Below are positions 1-7,860 of a stretch of DNA of 64,000 nucleotides, one piece after another. Position 1 is the first letter of the stretch; every line of letters starts with the position of its first letter. The position numbers were made by a program, and so were the translations under genes. Source of the DNA: Herpetosiphon giganteus (GTDB lineage Bacteria; Chloroflexota; Chloroflexia; Chloroflexales; Herpetosiphonaceae); NCBI RefSeq assembly GCF_016907925.1, contig NZ_JAFBCZ010000004.1, positions 124,001-188,000 of the forward strand, given 5' to 3'. Under the pieces are notes generated by a model that was not told where the DNA came from, searched no databases, and worked only from the letters and a program-made list of their open reading frames with translations.

Positions 1-1
1 A

Positions 2-610
2 GCCCTTGCCAAAACCTACAGCACCCGCCCGGTCTACGACCAGTTGGCGGGCGAATTGCATTGGGGCGAAGTTTTGGCGGTGCGTGGCCCAAATGGCGCA
101 GGCAAATCGACCTTTTTGCGCCTGTTATGTGGTCTCGAACGCCCAAGTGCTGGCAAAATTGCCTATCAATGGCAAGGCCAAACCTATAGCCCAAACACCA
201 TGCGGCCATGGATTGGCTTTGTTGGGCCGGATGTGGCCTTGTATCGCGAATTGAGTGCGCTGGAACATTTGCAATTTCTCGCCAAAGCCCGTGGTTTGGC
301 CGCCGAGCAAGCCTATTGGTGCGAGCTATTGGCACAGGTTGGGTTGGCTACGCGCGAGCATGAGCGGGTGGCACATTTTTCATCGGGCATGGCGCTACGT
401 TTGAAATATGCAATTGCCCTGTTAGCCAAACCACCAGTGTTGCTGCTCGATGAGCCAACTGCCATGTTCGATGAGCATGGTCGCCAATTTGTGGCCCAAC
501 TGGTTGAACAACAGCGCCAGCATGGCCTAACCGTTTTGGCAACCAACGATGATCGCGATGCAACTTGGGCAGATCTTGTTTTGACTGTAGGAGCCGCTGC
601 CCGTGGCTAA
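2..610 (+). CDS. ccmA: Heme exporter ATP-binding protein CcmA (5' end cut by window edge)
   Basis: ATPase subunit of the CcmABCD complex that handles heme for cytochrome c maturation at the cytoplasmic membrane. The frame is open from base 2, so the start lies outside the window; 202 residues are visible. Walker A is GPNGAGKST near visible residue 29, followed by an ABC signature written FSSGM instead of LSGGQ and a Walker B LLLDEPT. The signature variant is usual for CcmA, where LSSG-type forms occur. The stop overlaps the GTG start of ccmB by 8 nt, so the two are translationally coupled. Identity follows from the ABC motifs together with the ccmB-ccmC-ccmE-ccmF genes directly behind it. Confidence 0.9.
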   Translation, partial: ALAKTYSTRPVYDQLAGELHWGEVLAVRGPNGAGKSTFLRLLCGLERPSAGKIAYQWQGQTYSPNTMRPWIGFVGPDVALYRELSALEHLQFLAKARGLAAEQAYWCELLAQVGLATREHERVAHFSSGMALRLKYAIALLAKPPVLLLDEPTAMFDEHGRQFVAQLVEQQRQHGLTVLATNDDRDATWADLVLTVGAAARG

Positions 611-1295
611 ACCAGCATTTTGGCAGGCTGCATGGGCCGTTGCCTATAAAGATTTACAAATCGAGCTACGTACTCGCTATGCCTTGAATGCAATGGCATT
701 GTTTGCAGTCACAACTGCGGTGATGGTGAGTTTTCGCTTAGGGCCGTTGGGCCTAAGTCGCGACCCGCGCTCGGCAGCAACCTTGGCAGTGCTCTTGTGG
801 ATTGCAATCTTTTTTGCGGCGATGAATGGCTTATCACGGACGTTTGTACGTGAGGAAGAGGCCCACACCGCAACCTTATTGCGCTTGAATGTACCAGCGT
901 TGGCAGTCTATTTGGGCAAATTAGTGGTCAATTTATTGATTTTGGCCTTGCTCGAAACGCTGGTCACGTTGCTCTTTATTGGCTTATTGAATGTCACAAT
1001 TGCCAAAGTTGGCTTGTTTCTGGCCACGCTCAGTTTGGGCGGTTTGGCCCTCGCTGGGGCAACGACAATTTTGGCAACCTTGGTAGCCAAAGCTGATGGC
1101 AAAGGCTCATTGTTTACGATTTTGGCTTTTCCGTTGGTACTACCATTATTGATTATCGCGGTTGAAACAACCGAATTAGCACTTAGCGGCGGCACATGGG
1201 CCTCTGCTGGCAGCGGCTTGCAATTGCTTGCGGCCTATACCATTGCTGAACATGTGGCCGCACTTTGGCTTTTTGAACGAGTTTGGGAAGCATAA
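603..1295 (+). CDS. ccmB: Heme exporter membrane subunit CcmB
   Basis: Integral membrane partner of CcmA, 230 aa, close to the family's usual length of about 220. About six hydrophobic helices are visible, starting near residue 28. An early FVREEEAHTATLLR segment resembles the cytoplasmic loop that contacts the ATPase in CcmB. The start is GTG at 603, inside the end of ccmA; no internal ATG gives a better-placed start. The next gene follows after 27 nt. Confidence 0.9.
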   Translation: MAKPAFWQAAWAVAYKDLQIELRTRYALNAMALFAVTTAVMVSFRLGPLGLSRDPRSAATLAVLLWIAIFFAAMNGLSRTFVREEEAHTATLLRLNVPALAVYLGKLVVNLLILALLETLVTLLFIGLLNVTIAKVGLFLATLSLGGLALAGATTILATLVAKADGKGSLFTILAFPLVLPLLIIAVETTELALSGGTWASAGSGLQLLAAYTIAEHVAALWLFERVWEA

Positions 1296-1322
1296 ACGCT
1301 CTCATGGTGGGAACAATTAAGC

Positions 1323-2285
1323 ATGCTTGCGACAACCTTTAAGTGGTTTACTGGAATTTGGCTGGGACTGGTCGCCGTGGCCATGTTTTTGTGGGTGCCG
1401 GCTCACGAGGGCTTGGGCAACGTTGGACGAATTGTGATTATGCACGTGCCAACGGGCTGGCTGACCAGCGTCGCCTTTTTGTTTTCGGCAATTTATAGCT
1501 GGCGCTACTTGCGCCATGGCCGCGCTCGCGACGATGCCTTGGCCTTGGCTGCGGCAGAATTGGGCTTAATTTTCAGCGTTTTAGCAACCGTCACTGGGGC
1601 GATTTTTGCCAAAGTTGTGTGGGGAACCTACTGGAATTGGGACCCACGCGAAACCGCAATTGCCGCCTTGATGCTGATTTACGCTGCCTATTTTGCCTTG
1701 CGAACCTCGATTGAAGATCGCCAACGCCAACGCTATCTTGGTTCGATCTATGCCCTGCTGGCTTTTGTAGCCGTTCCATTTTTGATCTTTGTGATTCCAC
1801 GGGTCACCGATGATACCTTGCACCCGAATTGTGCGATTTTGAATACGCCCAACTGCCAAGGCATTGAATTGACTGAAAATGGGCGGATTATCGGCACCGT
1901 CGAAGATTTCAAAGTTGAATTATTGGGCATCGAGCAACAAGCTGATCTGACGGTTGCCACGGTCAGCATTTTATCGAATGGCACAAATTACACCTTAAAA
2001 CCGTCTTTTAATCGGGCCAGCAACAAGCCCGAAACGATTGAGCGTTTGCCCGAAACCTTGCGCGATGTCCAAATCAAACGCTTAGTGGGCGAGCCAGGCA
2101 ATCAAACGGTTGAAATTGCAATCGCCAACACTGGCAATATTGGCCTGTTGACCGAGCAACGCACCTTACTGACCTTCTTTGCCAGCCTCTTTGGCTTTAC
2201 GCTGCTGTTTTTCTGGCTCTGGTGGTTGCGTGCCGATGTGCTCGACATCAATGAACAATTAGTACAACAAGGAATTACGATATGA
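1323..2285 (+). CDS. ccmC: Heme-handling protein CcmC with an extra extracytoplasmic domain
   Basis: Membrane protein that presents heme to CcmE. The tryptophan-rich motif WGTYWNWDPRET (about residues 100-111) is the heme-binding WWD-type signature. The protein has 320 residues against about 220-250 in typical CcmC. The extra length is a soluble block between the fifth and sixth helices (about residues 160-275), with two cysteines in its first part (HPNC and PNCQG) and a beta-rich, Asn/Thr-rich composition. The last helix is near residues 280-305. The stop overlaps the ccmD-like start (ATGA). What the inserted domain does is not known from the sequence. Confidence 0.88.
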   Translation: MLATTFKWFTGIWLGLVAVAMFLWVPAHEGLGNVGRIVIMHVPTGWLTSVAFLFSAIYSWRYLRHGRARDDALALAAAELGLIFSVLATVTGAIFAKVVWGTYWNWDPRETAIAALMLIYAAYFALRTSIEDRQRQRYLGSIYALLAFVAVPFLIFVIPRVTDDTLHPNCAILNTPNCQGIELTENGRIIGTVEDFKVELLGIEQQADLTVATVSILSNGTNYTLKPSFNRASNKPETIERLPETLRDVQIKRLVGEPGNQTVEIAIANTGNIGLLTEQRTLLTFFASLFGFTLLFFWLWWLRADVLDINEQLVQQGITI

Positions 2286-2506
2286 ACGGATTAACCGATC
2301 CAGGCCTCGCCATGTATGTGGCGGCGGCGGTAACTTTAGTGGTTTGGCTGGGCATTTTTGCCTATTTGCTGAAAATTGACCGCCAAGCCAAAGCCCTGCG
2401 CCAAGCCTTGCAAGAACGCCAAGCCAACCCAAGCACCGAAGCAACCAACGCGCCAATTCGGCCAGAACGGGTCAACCCCGAACGAAAGGAAACCAGCAAT
2501 GTCTGA
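2282..2506 (+). CDS. ccmD: CcmD-like small membrane protein
   Basis: A 74-aa protein with one N-terminal membrane helix (about residues 9-27), then a charged, Gln/Arg-rich cytoplasmic tail. This is the layout of CcmD, which tethers CcmC to CcmAB and CcmE. CcmD is poorly conserved, so the call rests on size, topology and position between ccmC and ccmE. It starts in the ATGA overlap with ccmC and ends 8 nt inside ccmE. Confidence 0.7.
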   Translation: MNGLTDPGLAMYVAAAVTLVVWLGIFAYLLKIDRQAKALRQALQERQANPSTEATNAPIRPERVNPERKETSNV

Positions 2507-2903
2507 AGCAACAACTCCCCGTTTTCGGCTTAAACCGTTGCACATGGTCGGAATCGCGCTGCTGGTCTTGGCTGGCTGGTTGGGCTTTACCTCGATGGGC
2601 GATTCGCTTACGCCCTATGTCAACGTGAGCGAAGCCAAAGCCAGCGGACGCAACGTCCAAGTGATGGGCTACCCCCAAAACCAAGGCACGGTTGAATCGG
2701 GTGCATTCCGCTTTACCATGCGTGATGAAATGGGCCAGCCGATTGAAGTGCTCTATCGCCAGCCCAAGCCAGGCAACTTTGATCAAGCGATTAGTGTGGT
2801 GGCGATTGGCGCATTCGATGAGAGCCAAGGCATTTTTGTCGCCGACGATTTGTTGGTCAAATGCCCATCGAAGTATCAAGAAGATACCCAAGCAGCCAAG
2901 TAG
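2499..2903 (+). CDS. ccmE: Heme chaperone CcmE, cysteine type (CxxxY)
   Basis: Periplasmic heme chaperone anchored by one N-terminal helix (about residues 15-33), followed by an OB-fold domain (NVQVMGYPQN..., FRFTMRDE, VVAIGAFD). The heme-binding residue, His in Escherichia coli CcmE (HxxxY), is Cys122 here in KCPSKYQ, giving CxxxY. This variant is known from archaea and some sulfate reducers and goes with the so-called System I*. The open frame extends 41 codons upstream, but ATG 2499 has AAGGA about 9 nt upstream and gives the right N terminus. 134 aa. Confidence 0.9.
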   Translation: MSEATTPRFRLKPLHMVGIALLVLAGWLGFTSMGDSLTPYVNVSEAKASGRNVQVMGYPQNQGTVESGAFRFTMRDEMGQPIEVLYRQPKPGNFDQAISVVAIGAFDESQGIFVADDLLVKCPSKYQEDTQAAK

Positions 2904-2961
2904 GTCGGATGGCTTGGGCCTGCTTGGTTCAAGCCAGCAAACCAAACCCTGAGGATTGTCG

Positions 2962-5307
2962 ATGAATTTGTTTATGTTTGGCACATTGTTGCTAGTTGTC
3001 GCCTTAGTCGCCACCTTTACCGCAACTACATCCTATATTTTGCTGATTGCAGGCCAGCGCACCGCCTTGAGTTGGGGGCGTTGGGGCGTGCGGATCGCCG
3101 CAGTTGCGATCGTTGGGGCAGCGCTGTTGCTTTTGGCTTTGTTCTATTTTGGGCGCTATGAGTTTGATTATGTCTACAACTACTCATCGAACGATTTAGA
3201 GCTGCGCTACAAACTTTCGGCGCTGTGGGCTGGGCAACAAGGCTCATTTATGATTTGGGCTTTGGTTGGCTTATTGGCAGCGCCGTTGCTGCTGCGGCGT
3301 TCGCGCGAGTTCGAGCCGTTTGTGCTGATGCCCTTGATGGCGGTGCAGGTGGCGATTATCAGCTTTATGCTGATCAACAATCCATTTGCCTTGCGCTTCG
3401 ATGTTGCCAAACAAATCATCTATGCAGAAGATGGGCGCGGATTGAATGAGCTGCTGCACAATCCATGGATGGTGATTCACCCGCCAATTTTGTTCTTGGG
3501 CTATGGCTTGTTGGCAATTCCTTTTGCCTATGCCATCGCTGGGCTGTGGCGGCGCGATTACGATGCCTGGGTCAAGGCTGCTTTGCCATGGACAATTACG
3601 GCGTGGGTTGTGCTGACCACGGCATTAACCCTTGGCGGCTATTGGGCCTACGAAACCCTTGGTTGGGGTGGTTATTGGGCTTGGGACCCAGTGGAAAACT
3701 CATCGCTCTTGCCATGGCTGACTGTAACGGCCTTGCTGCACGGCATGTTGGTACAACGCGCCCATGGTGGTTTGCGCCGCGCCAACATCAGCCTTGCGAT
3801 TGCAACCTACGGCTTGGTGATGTATGCCTCATTCCTGACCCGTTCGGGAATTTTGGGCGATTTCTCAGTCCACTCATTTACCGAGGATGGCCTTGGCACG
3901 ACCATGGCAGTGGTGTTGATTCTTGGCTTAGTAGCTTCGCTCGCCATTTTCATCAAGCGCTGGCGCGACATTCCGGTCAACAAACTTTCAGAGAACCTGT
4001 TTTCACGTGATAGTTTCTTTGTGCTAGGCATGTTTTGTTTGGTGATTGTCACGCTGATTGTGGGCATTGGCACCTCGATGCCGCTGTTTTCACAAACCCC
4101 AGTGTTGCGCGATGGCCTACGCACGACCTTTGCCAAAGCCTTTGATATTGCTGCTAGCCAAGATGGCCGCTTTAGCCTGCAACCAAGCTTCTTCCGCACC
4201 GTCACGCCGCCGTTTGGTTTGGTCGTGATTGGCTTGATGACGTTGGCTCCGTTGCTTGGCTGGCGCGGTGGCAACACGCGCAAGTTTATCTATGCCCTGC
4301 GCATGCCTGCCATTCTGGCTGTGGTTGCGACGGTGGTTGGCTTGCTGCTTGGCGTGCGCAAACCGCTTTCGCTGGCCTATCTTGGATTTGGCAGTTTAGG
4401 GCTTGGGGTCAATTTGTTGATGATCGTGCGCACAGTGCGCGGCGGCTGGATGCGCATCGGCGGCTATGCGGCGCATATTGGCGCAGCCCTGTTGGTGATT
4501 GGCTTTGTCGGCTCGTCGGCCTACAGCTCGCCCGACATCAACATGACGATTCCTTTGAACACCACCCAAACTGCCTTTGGCCACAAAATTACGTTCGAAG
4601 GCTATGCCACCCGTACCAACAACCAAGGAGCCGAAAAAGGCGTAATCGATTTGGCGGTGCAACGCGAGAATGGTGCAGTGCAGGATGCAGCGCCACAGCT
4701 GTATCTCAACCCACGCGATGGTCAATGGATCAGCAATCCAGCGATTATTCGCGAATGGTGGGGCGATTTGTATATCTCGCCAGGGAAATATTTGGCCGAG
4801 AGCAACCCCAATTTGCTAACCTTGGCCCAAGGCCAAAAAGGCAGCGTTGGCCCCTATAGCTTTGTGTTTCAAAACTTCGATTATAGCCTGCCCGAAGGCC
4901 ATACTGGGGCTGAAACCAACACCGATGAAATTACGATCAAAGCGCGTTTGACCTTCTACGACGAAGCTGGCAACGCCACGACAATCGAGCCAGGCTTACG
5001 GGCAATTGCCGAGGTTGGCAACCAACCAGAGCCATATACCTTGGCCGATGGCAATCAAGTGTTGATTTCGGCGCTGAGCTTGGAAAATCGTCAAGTGCAA
5101 TTGCAAATCGTTGGCTTGGATTTGCCAATCTTGCCAGAACGGGCTGATATTTTTGTTAGCACCAAACCGGCAGTTGGCTTGGTTTGGGTTGGCACTGTTG
5201 TGATGACACTTGGTGGCTCGTTGGCAGCTACGCGCCGCTTTATCGAACATGCCACCAAAAAGCGCGCCCAAGCCAGCGTGCCTGAGGCCGCAACCCAAGC
5301 CGCTTAA
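2962..5307 (+). CDS. ccmF: Cytochrome c heme lyase subunit CcmF
   Basis: Large polytopic protein (781 aa) that attaches heme from CcmE to apocytochrome c. The WWD motif is GGYWAWDPVENSS, followed by SLLPWL. About 14-15 hydrophobic helices are visible, with a soluble beta-rich segment of about 200 residues before the last helix, as in the family. ATG 2962 is preferred over an in-frame TTG at 2956 because GAGG lies 7 nt upstream of it. A 58-nt gap separates it from ccmE. Confidence 0.93.
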   Translation: MNLFMFGTLLLVVALVATFTATTSYILLIAGQRTALSWGRWGVRIAAVAIVGAALLLLALFYFGRYEFDYVYNYSSNDLELRYKLSALWAGQQGSFMIWALVGLLAAPLLLRRSREFEPFVLMPLMAVQVAIISFMLINNPFALRFDVAKQIIYAEDGRGLNELLHNPWMVIHPPILFLGYGLLAIPFAYAIAGLWRRDYDAWVKAALPWTITAWVVLTTALTLGGYWAYETLGWGGYWAWDPVENSSLLPWLTVTALLHGMLVQRAHGGLRRANISLAIATYGLVMYASFLTRSGILGDFSVHSFTEDGLGTTMAVVLILGLVASLAIFIKRWRDIPVNKLSENLFSRDSFFVLGMFCLVIVTLIVGIGTSMPLFSQTPVLRDGLRTTFAKAFDIAASQDGRFSLQPSFFRTVTPPFGLVVIGLMTLAPLLGWRGGNTRKFIYALRMPAILAVVATVVGLLLGVRKPLSLAYLGFGSLGLGVNLLMIVRTVRGGWMRIGGYAAHIGAALLVIGFVGSSAYSSPDINMTIPLNTTQTAFGHKITFEGYATRTNNQGAEKGVIDLAVQRENGAVQDAAPQLYLNPRDGQWISNPAIIREWWGDLYISPGKYLAESNPNLLTLAQGQKGSVGPYSFVFQNFDYSLPEGHTGAETNTDEITIKARLTFYDEAGNATTIEPGLRAIAEVGNQPEPYTLADGNQVLISALSLENRQVQLQIVGLDLPILPERADIFVSTKPAVGLVWVGTVVMTLGGSLAATRRFIEHATKKRAQASVPEAATQAA

Positions 5308-5376
5308 TCGTAATGGTTTATTCAAGGATATTAAGGCTTCAAAACCAACAATTTAGTGGTTCATCAATGCATGCAT

Positions 5377-5464
5377 GATCACCATTAATTGTCCTTGAGG
5401 GGGTGCAGGGGGATTAAAGCCCCCTGCGTTTCCCGCCTTGAGGCGGGACGGAAGGGTGGTGATC
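5377..5464. repeat. Dispersed hairpin repeat, family A, copy 1
   Basis: Outer arms GATCACCA and TGGTGATC enclose two inner hairpins: GCAGGGGG/CCCCCTGC and CCCGCC/GGCGGG. A second, inverted and diverged copy lies at 12659-12735. Copy number elsewhere cannot be seen here. Confidence 0.8.
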
Positions 5465-5565
5465 ACGAATGCTGATTAACAACATATGCTTGAAAGAAGA
5501 AGCATCATGGGTGAGGGAACATAATGGTTCATTCAAAAACCATTACAACCTAATCCATAATAACC

Positions 5566-5598
5566 GCTACGGATGCAAGCAGCGTTTACATCCGTAGC
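5566..5598 (+). terminator. Stem-loop downstream of ccmF
   Basis: A 10-bp perfect stem (GCTACGGATG with CATCCGTAGC) and 13-nt loop, without a clear T-run. It lies 18 nt before the TPR start and could be a terminator or a 5' leader structure. Confidence 0.4.
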
Positions 5599-5615
5599 TA
5601 GCGAGTTTAAACAGA

Positions 5616-6386
5616 ATGTCGGAACAACCCGATGAATTAGATTATCGTCCGCTGCCACCTCGGCGCGGCAATGTACCGATTAAACCAATCGATGTTGAGC
5701 GTGCAGTCCGTTGGCGCTGGCTGAATGGTTGGCTGGTCTTGGTTGTCACAACCGCGCTGGTACTTACAGGAACTGGCGGCCTGATTTGGATTAATACCCG
5801 CCCGCCCGCCGAGAGAACCCCGCAAGAAATGCCGCTGTTTGCCTCGGCAATTCTGAGCGAAATTAGCGATCCCAATGTGCGCGACCAGCTCTTGGCGCTT
5901 GATGCCAGCACATCGCAGGCCCAAAGCGTGATCAACCAAAACCCACGTGATCCGAATGGCTGGATTATGCTTGGCCATGCCCATTATGATTTTATTCAGA
6001 TGATTTATGAGCATGCACCTAACGGCCAAGCCTATGTGCAAAACCTCAGCCGTTGGATTCAAGCCAGCGATGCTTATTCGCAAGCCTTGGCCTTGGATAA
6101 CTTCCAGCCCTTGATTCGTTCGGATCGGGCGGTGGCGTTGGCGCGCTATGGCATCGGCTTTGGTAATCCATTTTATAGCGAACAAGCGCTTGCCGAGGCT
6201 GAAACTGCGTTGGCCCAAGATGATCAGACCTTGCTGGTGTTGCTGAATGTCGGGCGCGTGTATGCCCTGCTGCCAGAGCCACGCATGGACGATGCCAAGC
6301 GTTTATGGCGCAAAGTGATTGAGCTTAGCCCCGACAGCATCCAGGCCCAACTAGCCCAGAGCCTGCTTGATGGAGCCAAGCCCTAG
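5616..6386 (+). CDS. Membrane-anchored TPR protein, CcmI/CcmH-like
   Basis: 256 aa: a cytoplasmic N terminus rich in Pro and Arg, one membrane helix (about residues 36-58), then an extracytoplasmic helical region with TPR-like units (PRDPNGWIMLGHAHY, WIQASDAYSQALALD, DAKRLWRKVIELSPDS). In cytochrome c maturation, CcmI-type TPR proteins hold apocytochrome c for CcmF. The position between ccmF and a TlpA-type thioredoxin supports that role, but the sequence similarity is only architectural. No strong ribosome site precedes ATG 5616. Confidence 0.65.
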   Translation: MSEQPDELDYRPLPPRRGNVPIKPIDVERAVRWRWLNGWLVLVVTTALVLTGTGGLIWINTRPPAERTPQEMPLFASAILSEISDPNVRDQLLALDASTSQAQSVINQNPRDPNGWIMLGHAHYDFIQMIYEHAPNGQAYVQNLSRWIQASDAYSQALALDNFQPLIRSDRAVALARYGIGFGNPFYSEQALAEAETALAQDDQTLLVLLNVGRVYALLPEPRMDDAKRLWRKVIELSPDSIQAQLAQSLLDGAKP

Positions 6387-6394
6387 GAGCAATT

Positions 6395-6964
6395 ATGACC
6401 AGCGAACTAGAAACAACCGTCAAGCAAGGCCTTTCGCGCAAAGAATGGCTTTGGCTGGGCGCAGGAATTGTTGTCGCAATTATCGTTATTGCGACGGTGG
6501 CAATCTTAACGAGTGGCAATAGTAATAAACCGCAAACCGTGGTTGGGATTGACCGCCCAGTGCCTGCCATGGTGCTGAAAACGGTTGATGGCGGCAGCTT
6601 TAACCCAACCGAATACCGTGGCAAGCCCTTAATTATTAATTTTTGGGCCTCGTGGTGCGAGCCATGCAAGGAAGAAATGCCAGCCTTAGTGCGCACAGCC
6701 GAGCGCTATGGTGATAAAATCGCCGTCGTGGGCATCAACCTGACCGACCAAGATAAGGATCAGGAAATTCGGCGCTTTATTCAGCGCTACGCCGTAACCT
6801 ACCCGATTGCGCTTGATAATGAGCGGGTTGCCCAACAAGCATTTGGGATTTTTAATATTCCAGTGACTTTTTTTATTGATTCTGAAGGGATTATTCGGTA
6901 TACTCGGATTAATGCGATTACCGAGACTGAGATGGATCATGTATTATCAGAATTATTGCCCTAA
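6395..6964 (+). CDS. TlpA/ResA/CcmG-type thiol-disulfide oxidoreductase
   Basis: 189 aa: an N-terminal anchor helix (about residues 18-40) and a thioredoxin fold with active site WCEPC (Cys88, Cys91) and the cis-Pro segment FNIPVTFFID. The family keeps apocytochrome c thiols reduced for heme attachment outside the membrane. AGGAGC precedes ATG 6395 and the gene follows the TPR protein after 8 nt, so they are probably one transcript. With CcmE and CcmF it completes a System I-like set; no CcmH-type CxxC protein is visible in this window. Confidence 0.85.
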   Translation: MTSELETTVKQGLSRKEWLWLGAGIVVAIIVIATVAILTSGNSNKPQTVVGIDRPVPAMVLKTVDGGSFNPTEYRGKPLIINFWASWCEPCKEEMPALVRTAERYGDKIAVVGINLTDQDKDQEIRRFIQRYAVTYPIALDNERVAQQAFGIFNIPVTFFIDSEGIIRYTRINAITETEMDHVLSELLP

Positions 6965-7004
6965 AAAATCGGGTTAGTGTTTTTTTGGAGAGGATCTCTC
7001 ACGT

Positions 7005-7685
7005 ATGGAACAACCATTAATTTTAGTTGTAGATGATGAACCCGATGTAGCCCAGTTGCTGTCGTTGCAACTCACCATGGAAAAATATCGGGTTCAAATT
7101 GCCTACGACGGGCCAACTGCCATCGAGTATGTCCGCTCGCTCACACCCGATTTAATCATTTTGGATGTGATGTTACCAGCCATGGATGGCTACGAAACCT
7201 GCCGGCGGATTCGTGAGTTCAGCAATGTGCCAATTCTGATGCTCACTGCCAACATTCAAGACCAACAAATCGTTTCGGGCTTGGATAGCGGTGCCGATGA
7301 TTATATGACCAAGCCGTATAGCCCAAGCCAATTGCTGGCCCGCGTGCGTGCCTTGTTGCGGCGGATTCCACCGCAACGACCAATTATCACCGCAGGCGAA
7401 GGCTTGATGGTGCTCGATCGCCAACGCCGCGAGTTGAAAGTCAAAGATAAAGTGATTGATCTCACACCAACCGAATATCAGTTGTTGATTTTGCTGGCTG
7501 ATAGCGTTGGTCAAGTTGTGCCCCACGAAAAATTGCTTGGCTCGATTTGGGGCAGTGGCAAAGAATCAGATCACGATTCGCTGAAAGTCTATATCTGGCA
7601 TTTACGGCGCAAATTAGAAGACAACCCCCGTCAGCCGAAAATTCTGCTGACCGAATGGGGTGTTGGCTACCGCCTCGCCGAATAA
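7005..7685 (+). CDS. OmpR/PhoB-family response regulator
   Basis: 226 aa. Receiver domain (residues 1-115) with acidic pair DDE near residue 10, phospho-acceptor Asp54 (ILDVMLP) and Lys in DYMTKPYSP. A C-terminal winged helix (about 130-226) has LTPTEYQLLILLA and VYIWHLRRKLE. No histidine kinase sits beside it: the kinase at 10619 is of the NarL-partner class and so is not an obvious cognate. It lies 40 nt after the tlpA-like gene, with GGAGAGG about 11 nt upstream of its ATG. It could be co-transcribed with the ccm genes. Confidence 0.9.
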   Translation: MEQPLILVVDDEPDVAQLLSLQLTMEKYRVQIAYDGPTAIEYVRSLTPDLIILDVMLPAMDGYETCRRIREFSNVPILMLTANIQDQQIVSGLDSGADDYMTKPYSPSQLLARVRALLRRIPPQRPIITAGEGLMVLDRQRRELKVKDKVIDLTPTEYQLLILLADSVGQVVPHEKLLGSIWGSGKESDHDSLKVYIWHLRRKLEDNPRQPKILLTEWGVGYRLAE

Positions 7686-7714
7686 ACCAGGTTTGCTTGT
7701 AGCTTGAGGAATAA

Positions 7715-7742
7715 GCGGCACGATCAACGTCGATCGCGCCGC
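7715..7742 (+). terminator. Likely terminator of the response regulator gene
   Basis: An 11-bp stem with one mismatch (GCGGCACGATC with GATCGCGCCGC) and a 6-nt loop, 29 nt after the stop and followed by TTTGGCATTTT. Confidence 0.55.
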
Positions 7743-7860
7743 TTTGGCATTTTAGCGGCTTCTGCTCAACCGAACGCAGCAAGCAGGCGTGCGCCTCAAG
7801 ACTGATAGCCAAAACTTAAAGCAATGGTATGATGAATAAAACCTTGAGGAGCATCCGCTA

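Larger units (their letters stand above)
5308..5615. other. Intergenic stretch between ccmF and the TPR gene
   Basis: 308 bases with no convincing gene. It holds a dispersed hairpin repeat (5377-5464), a short inverted repeat around AATGGTT/AACCATT (5523-5544), and a 10-bp stem at 5566-5598. Confidence 0.8.
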
